DNA of 64,000 nucleotides from Chloroflexi bacterium GWB2_49_20 (GTDB lineage Bacteria; Chloroflexota; Anaerolineae; Anaerolineales; Villigracilaceae), in contig MGMF01000023.1 of the NCBI GenBank assembly GCA_001796335.1, positions 1 through 64,000 on the forward strand, read 5' to 3'. Below the pieces are notes generated by a model. That model saw only the letters and a program-made list of their open reading frames with translations, made no database searches and was not told the DNA's origin. The position numbers and the translations under genes are program-made. The number at the start of each line of letters is the position of its first letter. The stretch's first letter is position 1. Below are positions 35,082-44,016 of the stretch, in pieces.

Positions 35082-36791
35082 ATGTTTCTTCCAACAACTC
35101 GTAAAGAAATGGATGCAATAGGTTTGGATTCGCTTGATGTTATCCTTGTAACTGGCGATAGCTATATTGACAGTCCGTATATTGGGATCGCGGTCATCGG
35201 AAAATTGCTGGTTAAGCACGGTTACCGTGTTGGTATTATCGCCCAGCCAAATCCGGATGATCTCGAAGATATTGGGCGTCTTGGAGAGCCGGCACTATTT
35301 TGGGGCGTAACCGCCGGTTGTGTTGACTCCATGGTTGCAAACTATACTGCGTTGAAAAAGAAACGCCGCTCGGATGACTATACTCCGGGCGGGGTCAATG
35401 ATCGCCGACCCGACCGGGCAAGTATCGTTTATTCCAATCTTATCCGCCGCTGGTCCAACCAGGATCATCCTCAAACTTCCGCCCAGCCGATTGTTCTTGG
35501 AGGCATAGAAGCCAGCTTACGACGCGTCGCTCATTATGATTTCTGGAGCGATCGGCTTCGACGTTCACTTCTATTCGATGCAAAAGCAGATTACCTTCTA
35601 TACGGCATGGCAGAACAATCTATCCTGGATTTATCTACTTGCCTTAAAAATGGTGATGACTCTAAGAATGTGCGCGGGTTATGTTACATATCCTATGAAA
35701 AACCTGTGGGCTTTTTGGATCTGCCTTCTTTTGAAGAAGTTGTTCAAGATAAAGCTGCCTTCACCCACATGTTTCATTCCTTTTACCGGAATAATGATCC
35801 TCTCAATGCAAAAGGTCTTACACAAAAACACGCGGACCGTTACCTGATTCAGAATCCACCATCCCCATACCCAACCCAGACTGAACTTGATGAAGTTTAC
35901 TCCCTTGATTATGAATATAAACAACATCCATTTTATGAAAAAAATGGGCCGGTTAAAGCACTGGAAACCATCCGCTTTTCCATTTCCACCCACCGCGGTT
36001 GTTACGGGGAATGCAATTTTTGTGCCATTGCAGTTCACGAAGGGCGTACTATTCGCTGGCGTAGCAAGGAATCAATTTTGGCAGAAGCCGAATTATTGAC
36101 ACAACAGGAAAGATTTAAGGGCTATATCCAGGATCTCGGTGGCCCTACAGCTAATATGTATGGATATGAATGCGCTAAAAAGCTCAAATCAGGTAGCTGC
36201 CAGAATCGCCGCTGTCTGTCACCAGTTGTCTGCCCTGTTTTAAAAGTTAACCATTTACCAAATATCAATCTGCTAAAACAAGTTCGAAAAATTAAAGGTA
36301 TTAAGAAGGTATTTATTTCTTCTGGCATTCGTTATGATTTGCTTTTTTCCGATGGTGATTATTGCGATGATTATATGCATGAACTGGTAAATCATCATGT
36401 CTCAGGTCAACTGAAAGTTGCCCCGGAACATTCCCAGGCGAATGTCTTGGACAAAATGGGAAAACCAGGTAATAAAAATCTATTGCGCTTTAAAGAAAAG
36501 TTTGATGAATATTCAAAATCTGCGGGTAAGAATCAGTATCTTACATACTATATGATTGCAGCCCATCCCGGATGTGATGAAATTGATATGCAAAATTTGA
36601 AAGCTTTTTCCAGTAAGAAACTAAATATCAATCCTGAACAGGTTCAAATATTCACCCCAACTCCCTCCACCTATTCCACGCTGATGTATTATACAGAACA
36701 AGATCCATTTACTGGTGAGCCTATTTTTGTGGAAAAAAACCCGGAACGCAAGCAAAAACAAAAAAAAATTGTTGTTCATAAAAATGGATGA
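35082..36791 (+). CDS. YgiQ-family radical SAM protein
   Basis: 569 aa. The family N terminus MFLPTTRKEMDAIGLDSLDV is used to choose ATG 35082. A cobalamin-like/UPF0313 N-terminal domain contains GGIEASLRRVAHYDFWSD. The radical SAM core has RGCYGECNFCAI, and the C-terminal region contains QVQIFTPTPSTYSTLMYYTE. The reaction of YgiQ proteins is not established. It abuts the truncated OFOR gene and overlaps the RNA methyltransferase start by 8 bp. Confidence 0.92.
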   Translation: MFLPTTRKEMDAIGLDSLDVILVTGDSYIDSPYIGIAVIGKLLVKHGYRVGIIAQPNPDDLEDIGRLGEPALFWGVTAGCVDSMVANYTALKKKRRSDDYTPGGVNDRRPDRASIVYSNLIRRWSNQDHPQTSAQPIVLGGIEASLRRVAHYDFWSDRLRRSLLFDAKADYLLYGMAEQSILDLSTCLKNGDDSKNVRGLCYISYEKPVGFLDLPSFEEVVQDKAAFTHMFHSFYRNNDPLNAKGLTQKHADRYLIQNPPSPYPTQTELDEVYSLDYEYKQHPFYEKNGPVKALETIRFSISTHRGCYGECNFCAIAVHEGRTIRWRSKESILAEAELLTQQERFKGYIQDLGGPTANMYGYECAKKLKSGSCQNRRCLSPVVCPVLKVNHLPNINLLKQVRKIKGIKKVFISSGIRYDLLFSDGDYCDDYMHELVNHHVSGQLKVAPEHSQANVLDKMGKPGNKNLLRFKEKFDEYSKSAGKNQYLTYYMIAAHPGCDEIDMQNLKAFSSKKLNINPEQVQIFTPTPSTYSTLMYYTEQDPFTGEPIFVEKNPERKQKQKKIVVHKNG

Positions 36792-37908
36792 ATTATTTGC
36801 TGTCGTCACTCCCGGACTCGAATCCGTTGCCTGGAATGAAATGCAGGAATTGGGATTAAATCCTCTCACCAAAGAGAGCGGTGGTGTTCTATTCCAGGGT
36901 GATCTAAAAACTATTTATTGGGCCAATCTTAATTTGAGGACAGTCAGTCGGATTTTAATTCGTCTCGGTCATTTTCACGCGTCAGCATTTTCCGAGTTGC
37001 GAAAAAAAGCCGGCCGATTGCCATGGGAAAATTTCATAAATCCTGGCCAGCCAATTTCACTACGAGCTACCTGCCATAAATCACGCCTTTATCATTCTGA
37101 TGGTGTGATTGAAAGGGTTGTTGGAGCGATCAGCGACCGGCTGGGATCTTTTTCAAATCATCAAAAACCTAAGGATATTGAGGATGCCAATCTTCACCAG
37201 TTAATTGTTGTACGGTTGTCTAATGATGAATGCACAATCAGTATCGACACATCCGGCGATTTACTTCACCGAAGAGGTTACCGGCTGGCTACAGCCAAGG
37301 CCCCCCTAAGGGAAACGCTGGCAGCATCAATCATTCTTGCATCCGGATGGAATAAAAACCAACCACTGCTGGATCCGTTTTGCGGCTCTGGTACGATTCC
37401 AATCGAAGCTTCCCTGCTAGCACTGGGCCTTTCACCTGGACAGAAACGACAATTTGCCTTTATGTTGTGGCCTAATTATGATAAGTCGCTTTGGGATAAT
37501 CTGCTGAACGTCATTCAATCCACACATCCACATGAATTGCCACTCATCCAAGCTTCCGACCGGGATGCAGGGGCAATTGAGATGGCTCGGGCAAACGCCA
37601 AGCGTGCAGGAGTATCAGATTTTATCGAATTTGAATGCCGCGCCATCTCTGCCATTTCACCCCCACCCGATCCTGGCTTTTTAATCACCAACCCTCCCTA
37701 TGGTCTACGGGTTAATTCCAATAAAGATCTGCGTAATTTATACGCCCAATTTGGAAATGTTATGCGTTCACATTGTAAGAACTGGAATACTGCGATTCTT
37801 TGTTCTGATCCAAAATTATTGGCACAAATAGGCCTCAAACTGGATACAACGCTGAGATTTACCAATGGAGGTATATCCGTAATCTTGGGTAAAGGCATCG
37901 TGCCTTAA
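36784..37908 (+). CDS. THUMP-domain RNA N2-guanine methyltransferase (RlmL/TrmN-like)
   Basis: 374 aa. The N-terminal ferredoxin-like/THUMP region (about 1-155) starts MDELFAVVTPGLESVAWNEM. The SAM-dependent methyltransferase has DPFCGSGTIPIEASLLALG and the catalytic NPPYGLRV motif. It matches the N-terminal half of E. coli RlmL (23S rRNA m2G) and also TrmN-type tRNA enzymes, so the target base is open. The start is ATG 36784, overlapping ygiQ. Its 3' end overlaps the convergent regulator by 4 bp. Confidence 0.88.
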   Translation: MDELFAVVTPGLESVAWNEMQELGLNPLTKESGGVLFQGDLKTIYWANLNLRTVSRILIRLGHFHASAFSELRKKAGRLPWENFINPGQPISLRATCHKSRLYHSDGVIERVVGAISDRLGSFSNHQKPKDIEDANLHQLIVVRLSNDECTISIDTSGDLLHRRGYRLATAKAPLRETLAASIILASGWNKNQPLLDPFCGSGTIPIEASLLALGLSPGQKRQFAFMLWPNYDKSLWDNLLNVIQSTHPHELPLIQASDRDAGAIEMARANAKRAGVSDFIEFECRAISAISPPPDPGFLITNPPYGLRVNSNKDLRNLYAQFGNVMRSHCKNWNTAILCSDPKLLAQIGLKLDTTLRFTNGGISVILGKGIVP

Positions 37909-38516
37909 TGACCAATAAAACTACAGTACAACGAGCCTCTCTCATCCCGTTCGAGTTTTGAGACTTGAGATATTTTAAAGCCGACCAACTCTTCAATCAA
38001 GAAATTGTCCATCCTGCATAATTCAGGATGATGGCCAATAATCTTCCGGTATGGACAATTTCCTAATTTTATGCGTGGACCTGAATGACTGGCCTCCCAT
38101 TGAGCCTGGTAATGAAGCTTGTTCAGGTAACCCATACACACTGCCAACCGTTTATTGATGGTGATATTTCCACCTTCAACTACATTCCCGACAAGGTGTC
38201 TGGCTATTGCCTGCATATTCTGATTCAAATCTTCTGGCGATAAACATGAACCCCACACGCCTAAAATTCCTTCAATAAGATTTCCAAGACCATCTTCCTT
38301 GAATACTCTGCTGACGGCGTAAACTGTCTCTGGCCTTCCCCTTCCCATGCGTTTCCGCGAGTCAATTTCCTCAACCAATCCATCAGATCTGAGAACTGAC
38401 AAATGATGCCGAATATTAGCTGGCGTCATATCCAGAAAAAGATTGAGTTCTGATACTGTTATCAACTGGTGTTTTCGGATAGCCTCAAACACTCTTTGCC
38501 GGGAAGTGATTTCCAT
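37905..38516 (-). CDS. SufR/ArsR-like winged-helix regulator with Fe-S-type cysteines
   Basis: About 203 aa from ATG 38516. The N-terminal winged helix is VFEAIRKHQLITVSELNLFL then TPANIRHHLSVLRSDGLVE. The C-terminal half has a cysteine set (NCPYRKIIGHHPELC and later YCSF) typical of SufR-like regulators that sense Fe-S or redox status. The open frame reaches 38573, but that extension covers a -10 box and operator sequence, so the shorter form is favoured and may be nearly leaderless. It diverges from nuoB, and a 10-bp inverted repeat spans the shared promoter region. Confidence 0.8.
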   Translation of the reverse strand: MEITSRQRVFEAIRKHQLITVSELNLFLDMTPANIRHHLSVLRSDGLVEEIDSRKRMGRGRPETVYAVSRVFKEDGLGNLIEGILGVWGSCLSPEDLNQNMQAIARHLVGNVVEGGNITINKRLAVCMGYLNKLHYQAQWEASHSGPRIKLGNCPYRKIIGHHPELCRMDNFLIEELVGFKISQVSKLERDERGSLYCSFIGH

Positions 38517-38517
38517 A

Positions 38518-38587
38518 GTGTCAACTGTCATATTATAGTCATATTTTACAATTATACAAATATATTTTTGCATAATTCAGTTGACAC
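38518..38587. promoter_or_regulatory. Long-spaced inverted repeat flanking the divergent promoters
   Basis: GTGTCAACTG (38518-38527) and CAGTTGACAC (38578-38587) are exact reverse complements, 50 bp apart. One half-site touches the regulator start codon and the other contains the nuoB -35 box. The CAAC/GTTG cores resemble published SufR half-sites. Between them lies a direct repeat GTCATATT (38527-38534 and 38538-38545). This arrangement suits a looping repressor that controls both genes. Confidence 0.7.
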
Positions 38588-38609
38588 CCATTGACCTATA
38601 AACTATAAT
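38581..38609 (+). promoter_or_regulatory. Consensus sigma70 promoter of the nuoB operon
   Basis: TTGACA (38581-38586), exactly 17 bp, TATAAT (38604-38609): both boxes are perfect consensus. The expected start is near 38616, about 40 nt before the nuoB ATG. The -35 box lies inside the right half of the inverted repeat, so binding there should block polymerase. Confidence 0.85.
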
Positions 38610-38655
38610 CCGCCCAGTTTGTTTTCAATCCAGATGCTTTTTAGGAGATTTCAGG

Positions 38656-39270
38656 ATGGATGTAAAAGACATCAATACCCCCGGCTACGAAATCCCAGAA
38701 GAAATCGAAGGACAAGTAGCAATTACCACACTCGATAAGATCTACAACTGGGGACGCAGTGCCTCGGTATGGCCCCTGATGTTTGCTCTTGCTTGTTGTG
38801 GTATCGAGTACATTTGCGCCCAGGCCAGCCGCTTTGACCTTTCACGCTTTGGGATGGAAGTTACACGCCCCAGCCCGCGGCAAAGTGATCTGATGCTCGT
38901 CTCTGGCACAGTTACCAAGAAGATGATGCCAACCATTGTGCGTTTATACAATCAGATGCCCGAACCTAAATACGTAATTGCGATGGGATCTTGCGCTTCT
39001 GGCGGAGGACCTTTCAAAGAAGGCTACAACGTCGTTTCAGGTATTGATCGATACATCCCCGTTGATGTTTACATCCCTGGCTGCCCACCCACTCCCCAGG
39101 CTCTGATCAATGGCTTGATCAAACTACAGGAAAAAATTAGCAAACAATCCATAAAAACGGTACGTTGGTATCAAAAAGGCGAAGATCAAGCTTCCATTCC
39201 GGTTCCTATTCTTGGCCCAGATCTTATCGATCCGCGTAAAATCCCACTTATTAAGAATCACGAGGCGTAG
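38656..39270 (+). CDS. nuoB: NuoB, complex I N2-cluster subunit
   Basis: 204 aa. Tandem cysteines C47-C48 (LACCGIEY), C113 ([10 protein letters not shown]) and C143 ([11 protein letters not shown]) are the four ligands of cluster N2, which reduces quinone at the membrane interface. AGGAG precedes the ATG. It is the first gene of a three-gene unit with nuoCD and nuoI. No nuoA lies upstream, where it usually is. Confidence 0.95.
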   Translation: MDVKDINTPGYEIPEEIEGQVAITTLDKIYNWGRSASVWPLMFALACCGIEYICAQASRFDLSRFGMEVTRPSPRQSDLMLVSGTVTKKMMPTIVRLYNQMPEPKYVIAMGSCASGGGPFKEGYNVVSGIDRYIPVDVYIPGCPPTPQALINGLIKLQEKISKQSIKTVRWYQKGEDQASIPVPILGPDLIDPRKIPLIKNHEA

Positions 39271-39281
39271 GAGAAACCATC

Positions 39282-41024
39282 ATGACTACACCCGCACCTG
39301 TTGAAACACTTGATCTTTCTACCCTCTTGCCTGGTTTTGTCACCACTGATACCCGACCTGGTTATTCAGGTTGGGTAGTCGATAAGAATCACCTGGTTGA
39401 ATTTGCATCAAAATTACGCGATGAATTTGGGTACGACTTACTCACATCTGTCACCGGCGTCGATTACCTTCCGGATGACAAGATGGAAGTCGTTTATCAT
39501 GCTTTTAAAACAACTGGTGGTCCAGTACTGAACTATAAGGTTCAAGTTCCACGCCAGGATCCTATCGAAGTCCCTTCTCTTGTTTCCGTCTACCCCGGTG
39601 TTGAACTCCAGGAGCGCGAAATATGGGACTTGTTTGGCATCATCTTTACCGGGCACCCTGATCTGCGTCGAATTCTAATGTGGGAAGGTTTTGAAGGTCA
39701 TCCACTGAGAAAAGATTGGAAAGAAGCCTACTTCGAAGAAGAAAGCAAACCTTTCAAGTCAAGGTGGCCTGATGGAAAAATTGTCCAGGCTGAAAATAAC
39801 AATAAATTCAGTGACAATATTGCCTACCCGGCTGGTTTTGACCCTGAGAAATGGATCCCCGAAGGTGAGGATGCGCTATATGGGTCGCTGGCCAAATATG
39901 AATATACCAGCCAGGATGGGATCAAGAACGATCATATTGTTGTCAATCTGGGTCCACAACACCCTTCAACTCATGGCGTTTTTCGAGTCTCCGCCGTTTT
40001 GGATGGAGAGATCATTGCCAATCTCAAACCAGTCATGGGTTATTTGCACCGGAATCATGAGAAAATTGGCGAACGGAATACTTTCCTTCAAAACATGCCT
40101 TATACTGATCGCCTGGATTACCTATCTTCTTTAAGCAACAATTTTGGGTATGCCCTGACGGTCGAAAAATTGATGAATATCGAAGTTCCCGAGCGGGCAG
40201 AGTATATTCGCGTGATCATGGCAGAACTCACCCGTATAACCAATCACTGTATGGCCTTGGGAGCGCTTTTTAACGATCTGGGTACTTTTTTCACCCCATT
40301 AATCTATTTACTTGAAGAACGTGAACTGATCCTGGATATTTTTGAAGCTGTTACCGGTTCCCGTATGATGTGCAATTACTTCCGATTTGGTGGAGTTGCA
40401 CGCGATTTTCCTGAAGGCATACTCGAAAAGATCAAAGGCCTGGTTTTTGAGAGGTTGCCCAAAAAGATCGACGAGATTGACAGATTCATGAGCGATAATG
40501 AGATCATTCGCTCACGCGGGATCGGTCAGGGTATTTTGACGGCTGAGGATGCAATCAGATTCTCAGCCACCGGACCTCTATTGCGCGCCTCTGGTGTACC
40601 ATATGATGTCCGCAGAGCTGACCCCTACAGCATTTATGATCGCTTTGATTTTGACATCGTCGTTCGCCAAAATGGGGACATTTATGATCGCTACATGGTT
40701 CGACTTGAAGAAATGCGCCAGAGCGTTCGTATTATCCAACAAGCGATCAAGGGATTGCCTGTTGGTGAATTCCAAACTGGAAAACCTCAATACCAGGTTC
40801 GCGTTCCTGCAGGCGAATCTTACGGACGGGTTGAAAGCCCCAAAGGCGAACTTGCCTTTTATGTCATTTCAACCGGAAAACCCAGCCCTTGGCGTTATCA
40901 CGTCCGGGCACCCTCATTCATCAATCTGACACCTTACGGTCACATGTGTGTTGGACAAAAAATTGCAGATATCGTGGCAATTCTCGGTTCTATTGATATT
41001 GTTCTTGGCGAAGTTGACCGGTAG
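39282..41024 (+). CDS. nuoCD: NuoC-NuoD fusion, complex I 30 kDa + 49 kDa subunits
   Basis: 580 aa. The NuoC domain covers about 1-175 ([40 protein letters not shown]). The NuoD domain covers about 205-580 ([48 protein letters not shown], and the C-terminal DIVLGEVDR). The CxxC pairs that bind Ni in group 4 hydrogenases are absent, so it belongs to a quinone-type complex I. Fused NuoCD occurs in enterobacteria and several other lineages. It begins 11 bp after nuoB. Confidence 0.94.
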   Translation: MTTPAPVETLDLSTLLPGFVTTDTRPGYSGWVVDKNHLVEFASKLRDEFGYDLLTSVTGVDYLPDDKMEVVYHAFKTTGGPVLNYKVQVPRQDPIEVPSLVSVYPGVELQEREIWDLFGIIFTGHPDLRRILMWEGFEGHPLRKDWKEAYFEEESKPFKSRWPDGKIVQAENNNKFSDNIAYPAGFDPEKWIPEGEDALYGSLAKYEYTSQDGIKNDHIVVNLGPQHPSTHGVFRVSAVLDGEIIANLKPVMGYLHRNHEKIGERNTFLQNMPYTDRLDYLSSLSNNFGYALTVEKLMNIEVPERAEYIRVIMAELTRITNHCMALGALFNDLGTFFTPLIYLLEERELILDIFEAVTGSRMMCNYFRFGGVARDFPEGILEKIKGLVFERLPKKIDEIDRFMSDNEIIRSRGIGQGILTAEDAIRFSATGPLLRASGVPYDVRRADPYSIYDRFDFDIVVRQNGDIYDRYMVRLEEMRQSVRIIQQAIKGLPVGEFQTGKPQYQVRVPAGESYGRVESPKGELAFYVISTGKPSPWRYHVRAPSFINLTPYGHMCVGQKIADIVAILGSIDIVLGEVDR

Positions 41025-41033
41025 GAGAAGAAC

Positions 41034-41636
41034 ATGTACGGAAAAGGAATTCTCAAAGGTTTAGGCGTCACCTTAAAACGATATATTGATACATATATTG
41101 ATGATATTCGCTGGATGGGCAAACGTTATTACAAATCTGAGGGTATTGCCCACCGTTCAAGCAAAGATGCGCGTGGTATATTCACTATTCAGTATCCTGA
41201 AGAAAAAGTTCCTGTTCCAGAGGAGTTCCGCTTTATTCCATTCCTAGTTTATGATGATGGTGAAAACGGAGAACATATCCTTCGTTGTACAAGTTGTGGA
41301 ATTTGCCCCAAAGTTTGTCCCCCTCAGTGTATCTGGATCACACGTACCACAAACCCGGCTACGGGTCGCCCAATACCAGATCCTGCTGAATTTTATATTG
41401 ATGCAGATATTTGTATGAATTGTGGTTTATGTGCGGAATATTGTCCATTTGATGCCATAAAAATGGATCACGATTATGAATTAGCCTCTTTTGCCCGCAA
41501 CATATTGAACCTGCAATCGCTCTCGAAATCAGCCTCCTATTATGAGGGTATCCGCCCCATCAATGCCACTAAAGAGAATAGGGCGCGTGATGCAAAACTT
41601 GCTGCCAGAGCTGCTGCCGGGGTAAAAGCTGAATAA
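41034..41636 (+). CDS. nuoI: NuoI, complex I ferredoxin-type subunit
   Basis: 200 aa with two [4Fe-4S] motifs: CTSCGICPKVC (C85, C88, C91, C95) and CMNCGLCAEYC (C127, C130, C133, C137). It wires electrons to NuoB. The C-terminal tail is Ala/Arg-rich. It is third in the operon, 9 bp after nuoCD. The membrane subunit NuoH that normally sits beside it is missing here. Confidence 0.93.
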   Translation: MYGKGILKGLGVTLKRYIDTYIDDIRWMGKRYYKSEGIAHRSSKDARGIFTIQYPEEKVPVPEEFRFIPFLVYDDGENGEHILRCTSCGICPKVCPPQCIWITRTTNPATGRPIPDPAEFYIDADICMNCGLCAEYCPFDAIKMDHDYELASFARNILNLQSLSKSASYYEGIRPINATKENRARDAKLAARAAAGVKAE

Positions 41637-41662
41637 AAGGAAAATTGAACATATGCTGATAA

Positions 41663-41691
41663 AAGGTTGCATTTATTTTAATTGCAACCTT
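41663..41691 (+). other. Hairpin after nuoI
   Basis: AAGGTTGCA (41663-41671) pairs with TGCAACCTT (41683-41691), an 11-nt loop between. No U-tract follows, so it may stabilise the 3' end of the nuo mRNA rather than terminate it. Confidence 0.4.
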
Positions 41692-41704
41692 ACCCATTAA
41701 CTAT

Positions 41705-42037
41705 ATGCATAAATGTAAAACTGAACTGCTCTTCCCAACTCACGTTTTGGCTTCGATAACAGATACACGTGGAGAGAGTTGGCAATTATTGGTAAAAGAA
41801 ATCGCGTCTTTTAAACCCGATTCTCTGGAATTAATGGCTTTCACTTTATTGATGGTTCGGATTGGAAATTGCGTCTTTTGCAATTCCGACTCATACCGTG
41901 CAATGCATGGTTGTCAACAATGCGCCAGGCAAGCCCTGCAACGGTATCGGGGGTCAGATGATGATTTGATAAATTTGTACAACGCAGCTATATCTGAAGT
42001 GGAAGAATACCTGGAAAAGAAGAAAAACAATGAATAA
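41705..42037 (+). CDS. Small CxxC/CxxC protein of unknown function
   Basis: 110 aa. Two cysteine pairs (C56/C59 and C70/C73, in GNCVFCN and GCQQC) sit on a helical background (SLELMAFTLLMVRIG). This looks like a zinc or Fe-S binding site, or possibly an AhpD-like redox pair. I do not recognise the family. It is 68 bp after nuoI and overlaps the Mrp ATPase start by 8 bp. A role in Fe-S assembly for the complex is an inference from position. Confidence 0.6.
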   Translation: MHKCKTELLFPTHVLASITDTRGESWQLLVKEIASFKPDSLELMAFTLLMVRIGNCVFCNSDSYRAMHGCQQCARQALQRYRGSDDDLINLYNAAISEVEEYLEKKKNNE

Positions 42038-43079
42038 CTTAATGAGCAAGGAAATTGTTTTAGCCGCCCTGTCAAAAGTTCAAGAACCGGAACTTCATAA
42101 AGACCTTGTAACTTTAAATATGATCCAAAATTTGGAGATATTGGATGATTCTGTATCTTTCTCCATTGTTCTTACAACGCCCGCCTGTCCATTAAAAGGC
42201 TTGATCGAAAAACAAGCCCGCACAGCCGTTCAAGCAATTCCAGGGGTAAAGAATATCAATATTAAGATGGATTCCAATGTTCCCAGCGATGGACGCGAGC
42301 GAGGTCTTCTTAATGTACCCATACGCAATGTAATTGCAGTTGCATCTGGTAAAGGCGGTGTTGGGAAAAGTACAGTATCGGCAAATTTGGCGATCTCTCT
42401 CGCAAAAAGCGGTGCTAGTGTGGGACTAATGGATGCCGATATATATGGCCCAAATTTACCCACCATGATGGGTATTGACCATATGCCTGCTCCAAAAGAT
42501 AACAAGTTGATACCAGCTGAATCTTTTGGCGTTAAAATTATGTCCATGGGCTTTCTGGTAAAGCCTGGGCAGCCATTAATTTGGCGTGGACCAATGCTTG
42601 TATCTGCTTTACGTCAATTTATTAGTGATGTCGAGTGGGGTGAGCTGGATTATCTTATCGTAGATCTACCTCCAGGCACCGGTGACGTGCCTCTCAGCCT
42701 GGCACAGGCTTTACCGTTAAGCGGTGTCGTTATTGTCACCATGCCACAAAGTGTATCCCTGGAAGATGCCAGTCGTGGTCTGGAAATGTTTAGAACCCTC
42801 GAAGTCCCCATTCTGGGTGTCGTTGAAAATATGCGTGGAGATGTCTTTGGCGCTGGCGGCGGGGAAAATATGGCGAAAATTGCACAGGTTCCTTTCCTTG
42901 GTGCAGTTCCCATGGAATCGGGTGTACGGGTTGGGGGTGACACAGGGAAACCAGTGGTAATATCAAATCCAAATTCGGATGCAGCGAAATCGCTTCAAGC
43001 AATTGCCGAACAAGTAGCTGCACAAATAAGCATCGCTGCCCACCATAACAAGAATACACCATTAATCAATATCATTTAA
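42030..43079 (+). CDS. Mrp/NBP35-type Fe-S carrier ATPase with MIP18 domain
   Basis: 349 aa. An N-terminal MIP18/DUF59 domain covers about 5-85. The ParA-like ATPase has a deviant Walker A (ASGKGGVGKSTVS), DADIYGPNLPTMMG and LIVDLPPGTGDVPL. Such proteins carry [4Fe-4S] clusters to apoproteins. The CPxCG cluster-bridging motif usually found after VENM is absent (VENMRGDVFGAGGG), so it is a variant form. The position behind nuo and the CxxC gene suggests it serves complex I assembly. The start may also be ATG 42042. Confidence 0.88.
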   Translation: MNNLMSKEIVLAALSKVQEPELHKDLVTLNMIQNLEILDDSVSFSIVLTTPACPLKGLIEKQARTAVQAIPGVKNINIKMDSNVPSDGRERGLLNVPIRNVIAVASGKGGVGKSTVSANLAISLAKSGASVGLMDADIYGPNLPTMMGIDHMPAPKDNKLIPAESFGVKIMSMGFLVKPGQPLIWRGPMLVSALRQFISDVEWGELDYLIVDLPPGTGDVPLSLAQALPLSGVVIVTMPQSVSLEDASRGLEMFRTLEVPILGVVENMRGDVFGAGGGENMAKIAQVPFLGAVPMESGVRVGGDTGKPVVISNPNSDAAKSLQAIAEQVAAQISIAAHHNKNTPLINII

Positions 43080-43094
43080 TGTCTCCAGCAAAGG

Positions 43095-43100
43095 TATAAT
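43095..43100 (+). promoter_or_regulatory. -10 box ending 7 nt before the ricT start codon
   Basis: TATAAT at 43095-43100 with ATG at 43108. If used, the transcript would begin at or within a base or two of the start codon. A matching -35 is not evident. Confidence 0.4.
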
Positions 43101-43107
43101 CAATTTT

Positions 43108-44016
43108 ATGCAACCTATTATTGTTGGAGTTCGTTTCCAAGAAATTGGCAAAGTTTATCATTTTGATGCTTCCACCGTTGAAGGAATTCAGGTGGGTGAT
43201 CGGGTAATTGTAGATACCGCCCGCGGACATCAGTTGGGTGAAGTTACTCAATTGGTTAAGAATCCCGAACATCCCCATGATGGGACCTGGAAGCAAGTTG
43301 AACGGCGTGCCACACCGCGCGATCTGGTTTTACGACAGACTTGGCAGAATAAGGAAATTGAAGCCTTGATAGATTGTCGTGAAAGAACAGCTCAACTTCG
43401 TCTCCATAATGTAAAAATTATTGCTGCCGAATTCAATTTTGATGGCTCAAGACTTAGTCTTATGTACAATAGCGAAACCGAGGAGAAGGTCGAACTAAAA
43501 TCCTTGCGGCAGGACATGGGTAAACGATATCCAGTTTCGCAAATAGAGATGCGCCAGATTGGTCCCCGGGACGTAGCAAAGGTTCTTGGGGGAATGGGGG
43601 CCTGTGGTTTGGAGAAACGCTGCTGTTCCAAATTCTTAACAGAATTCAGCCCTATTTCGATCAAAATGGCCAAGGAACAGGGGATTTCTTTAACCCCCAC
43701 AGAGATCACGGGAATGTGTGGTCGCCTGCGTTGTTGCCTATATTATGAATATGAAAATTACCTGTCAGCACGTAAGGAATTACCCAAACGCGGTAAACGC
43801 GTTAAAACCCCACAGGGTGAAGGCAAAGTTTCTTATGTAAATCCTATCACCATGGCAATAGTGGTCGACCTACCTGAAGCAGGTAAGATCGAATATACGC
43901 GCGACGAAATTGAACCGTGGGATGAATTGGAAGCCCTTCGCAGAAAATCCCAGGAATCATGCCAAAACAAAAATGGTGAGTGTGACTGTGACAAAACAAA
44001 ACCTGACAAAAACTGA
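43108..44016 (+). CDS. PSP1-domain protein, RicT/YaaT-like
   Basis: 302 aa. The PSP1 domain contains DRVIVDTARGHQLGEV. It has the RicT cysteine blocks ACGLEKRCCSKF and MCGRLRCCLYYE, which in B. subtilis RicT help hold Fe-S clusters in the RicA-RicF-RicT complex involved in RNase Y activity and phosphorelay. RicA and RicF are not nearby. The acidic Cys-containing C terminus overlaps the PIG-L gene by 44 bp. Confidence 0.9.
   Translation: MQPIIVGVRFQEIGKVYHFDASTVEGIQVGDRVIVDTARGHQLGEVTQLVKNPEHPHDGTWKQVERRATPRDLVLRQTWQNKEIEALIDCRERTAQLRLHNVKIIAAEFNFDGSRLSLMYNSETEEKVELKSLRQDMGKRYPVSQIEMRQIGPRDVAKVLGGMGACGLEKRCCSKFLTEFSPISIKMAKEQGISLTPTEITGMCGRLRCCLYYEYENYLSARKELPKRGKRVKTPQGEGKVSYVNPITMAIVVDLPEAGKIEYTRDEIEPWDELEALRRKSQESCQNKNGECDCDKTKPDKN

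Noticed and set aside
39282-41024. Group 4 [NiFe]-hydrogenase large subunit
   Set aside because: The CxxC pairs that bind nickel are absent. Sequence blocks match NuoC and NuoD of complex I, despite hyp genes in the same window.
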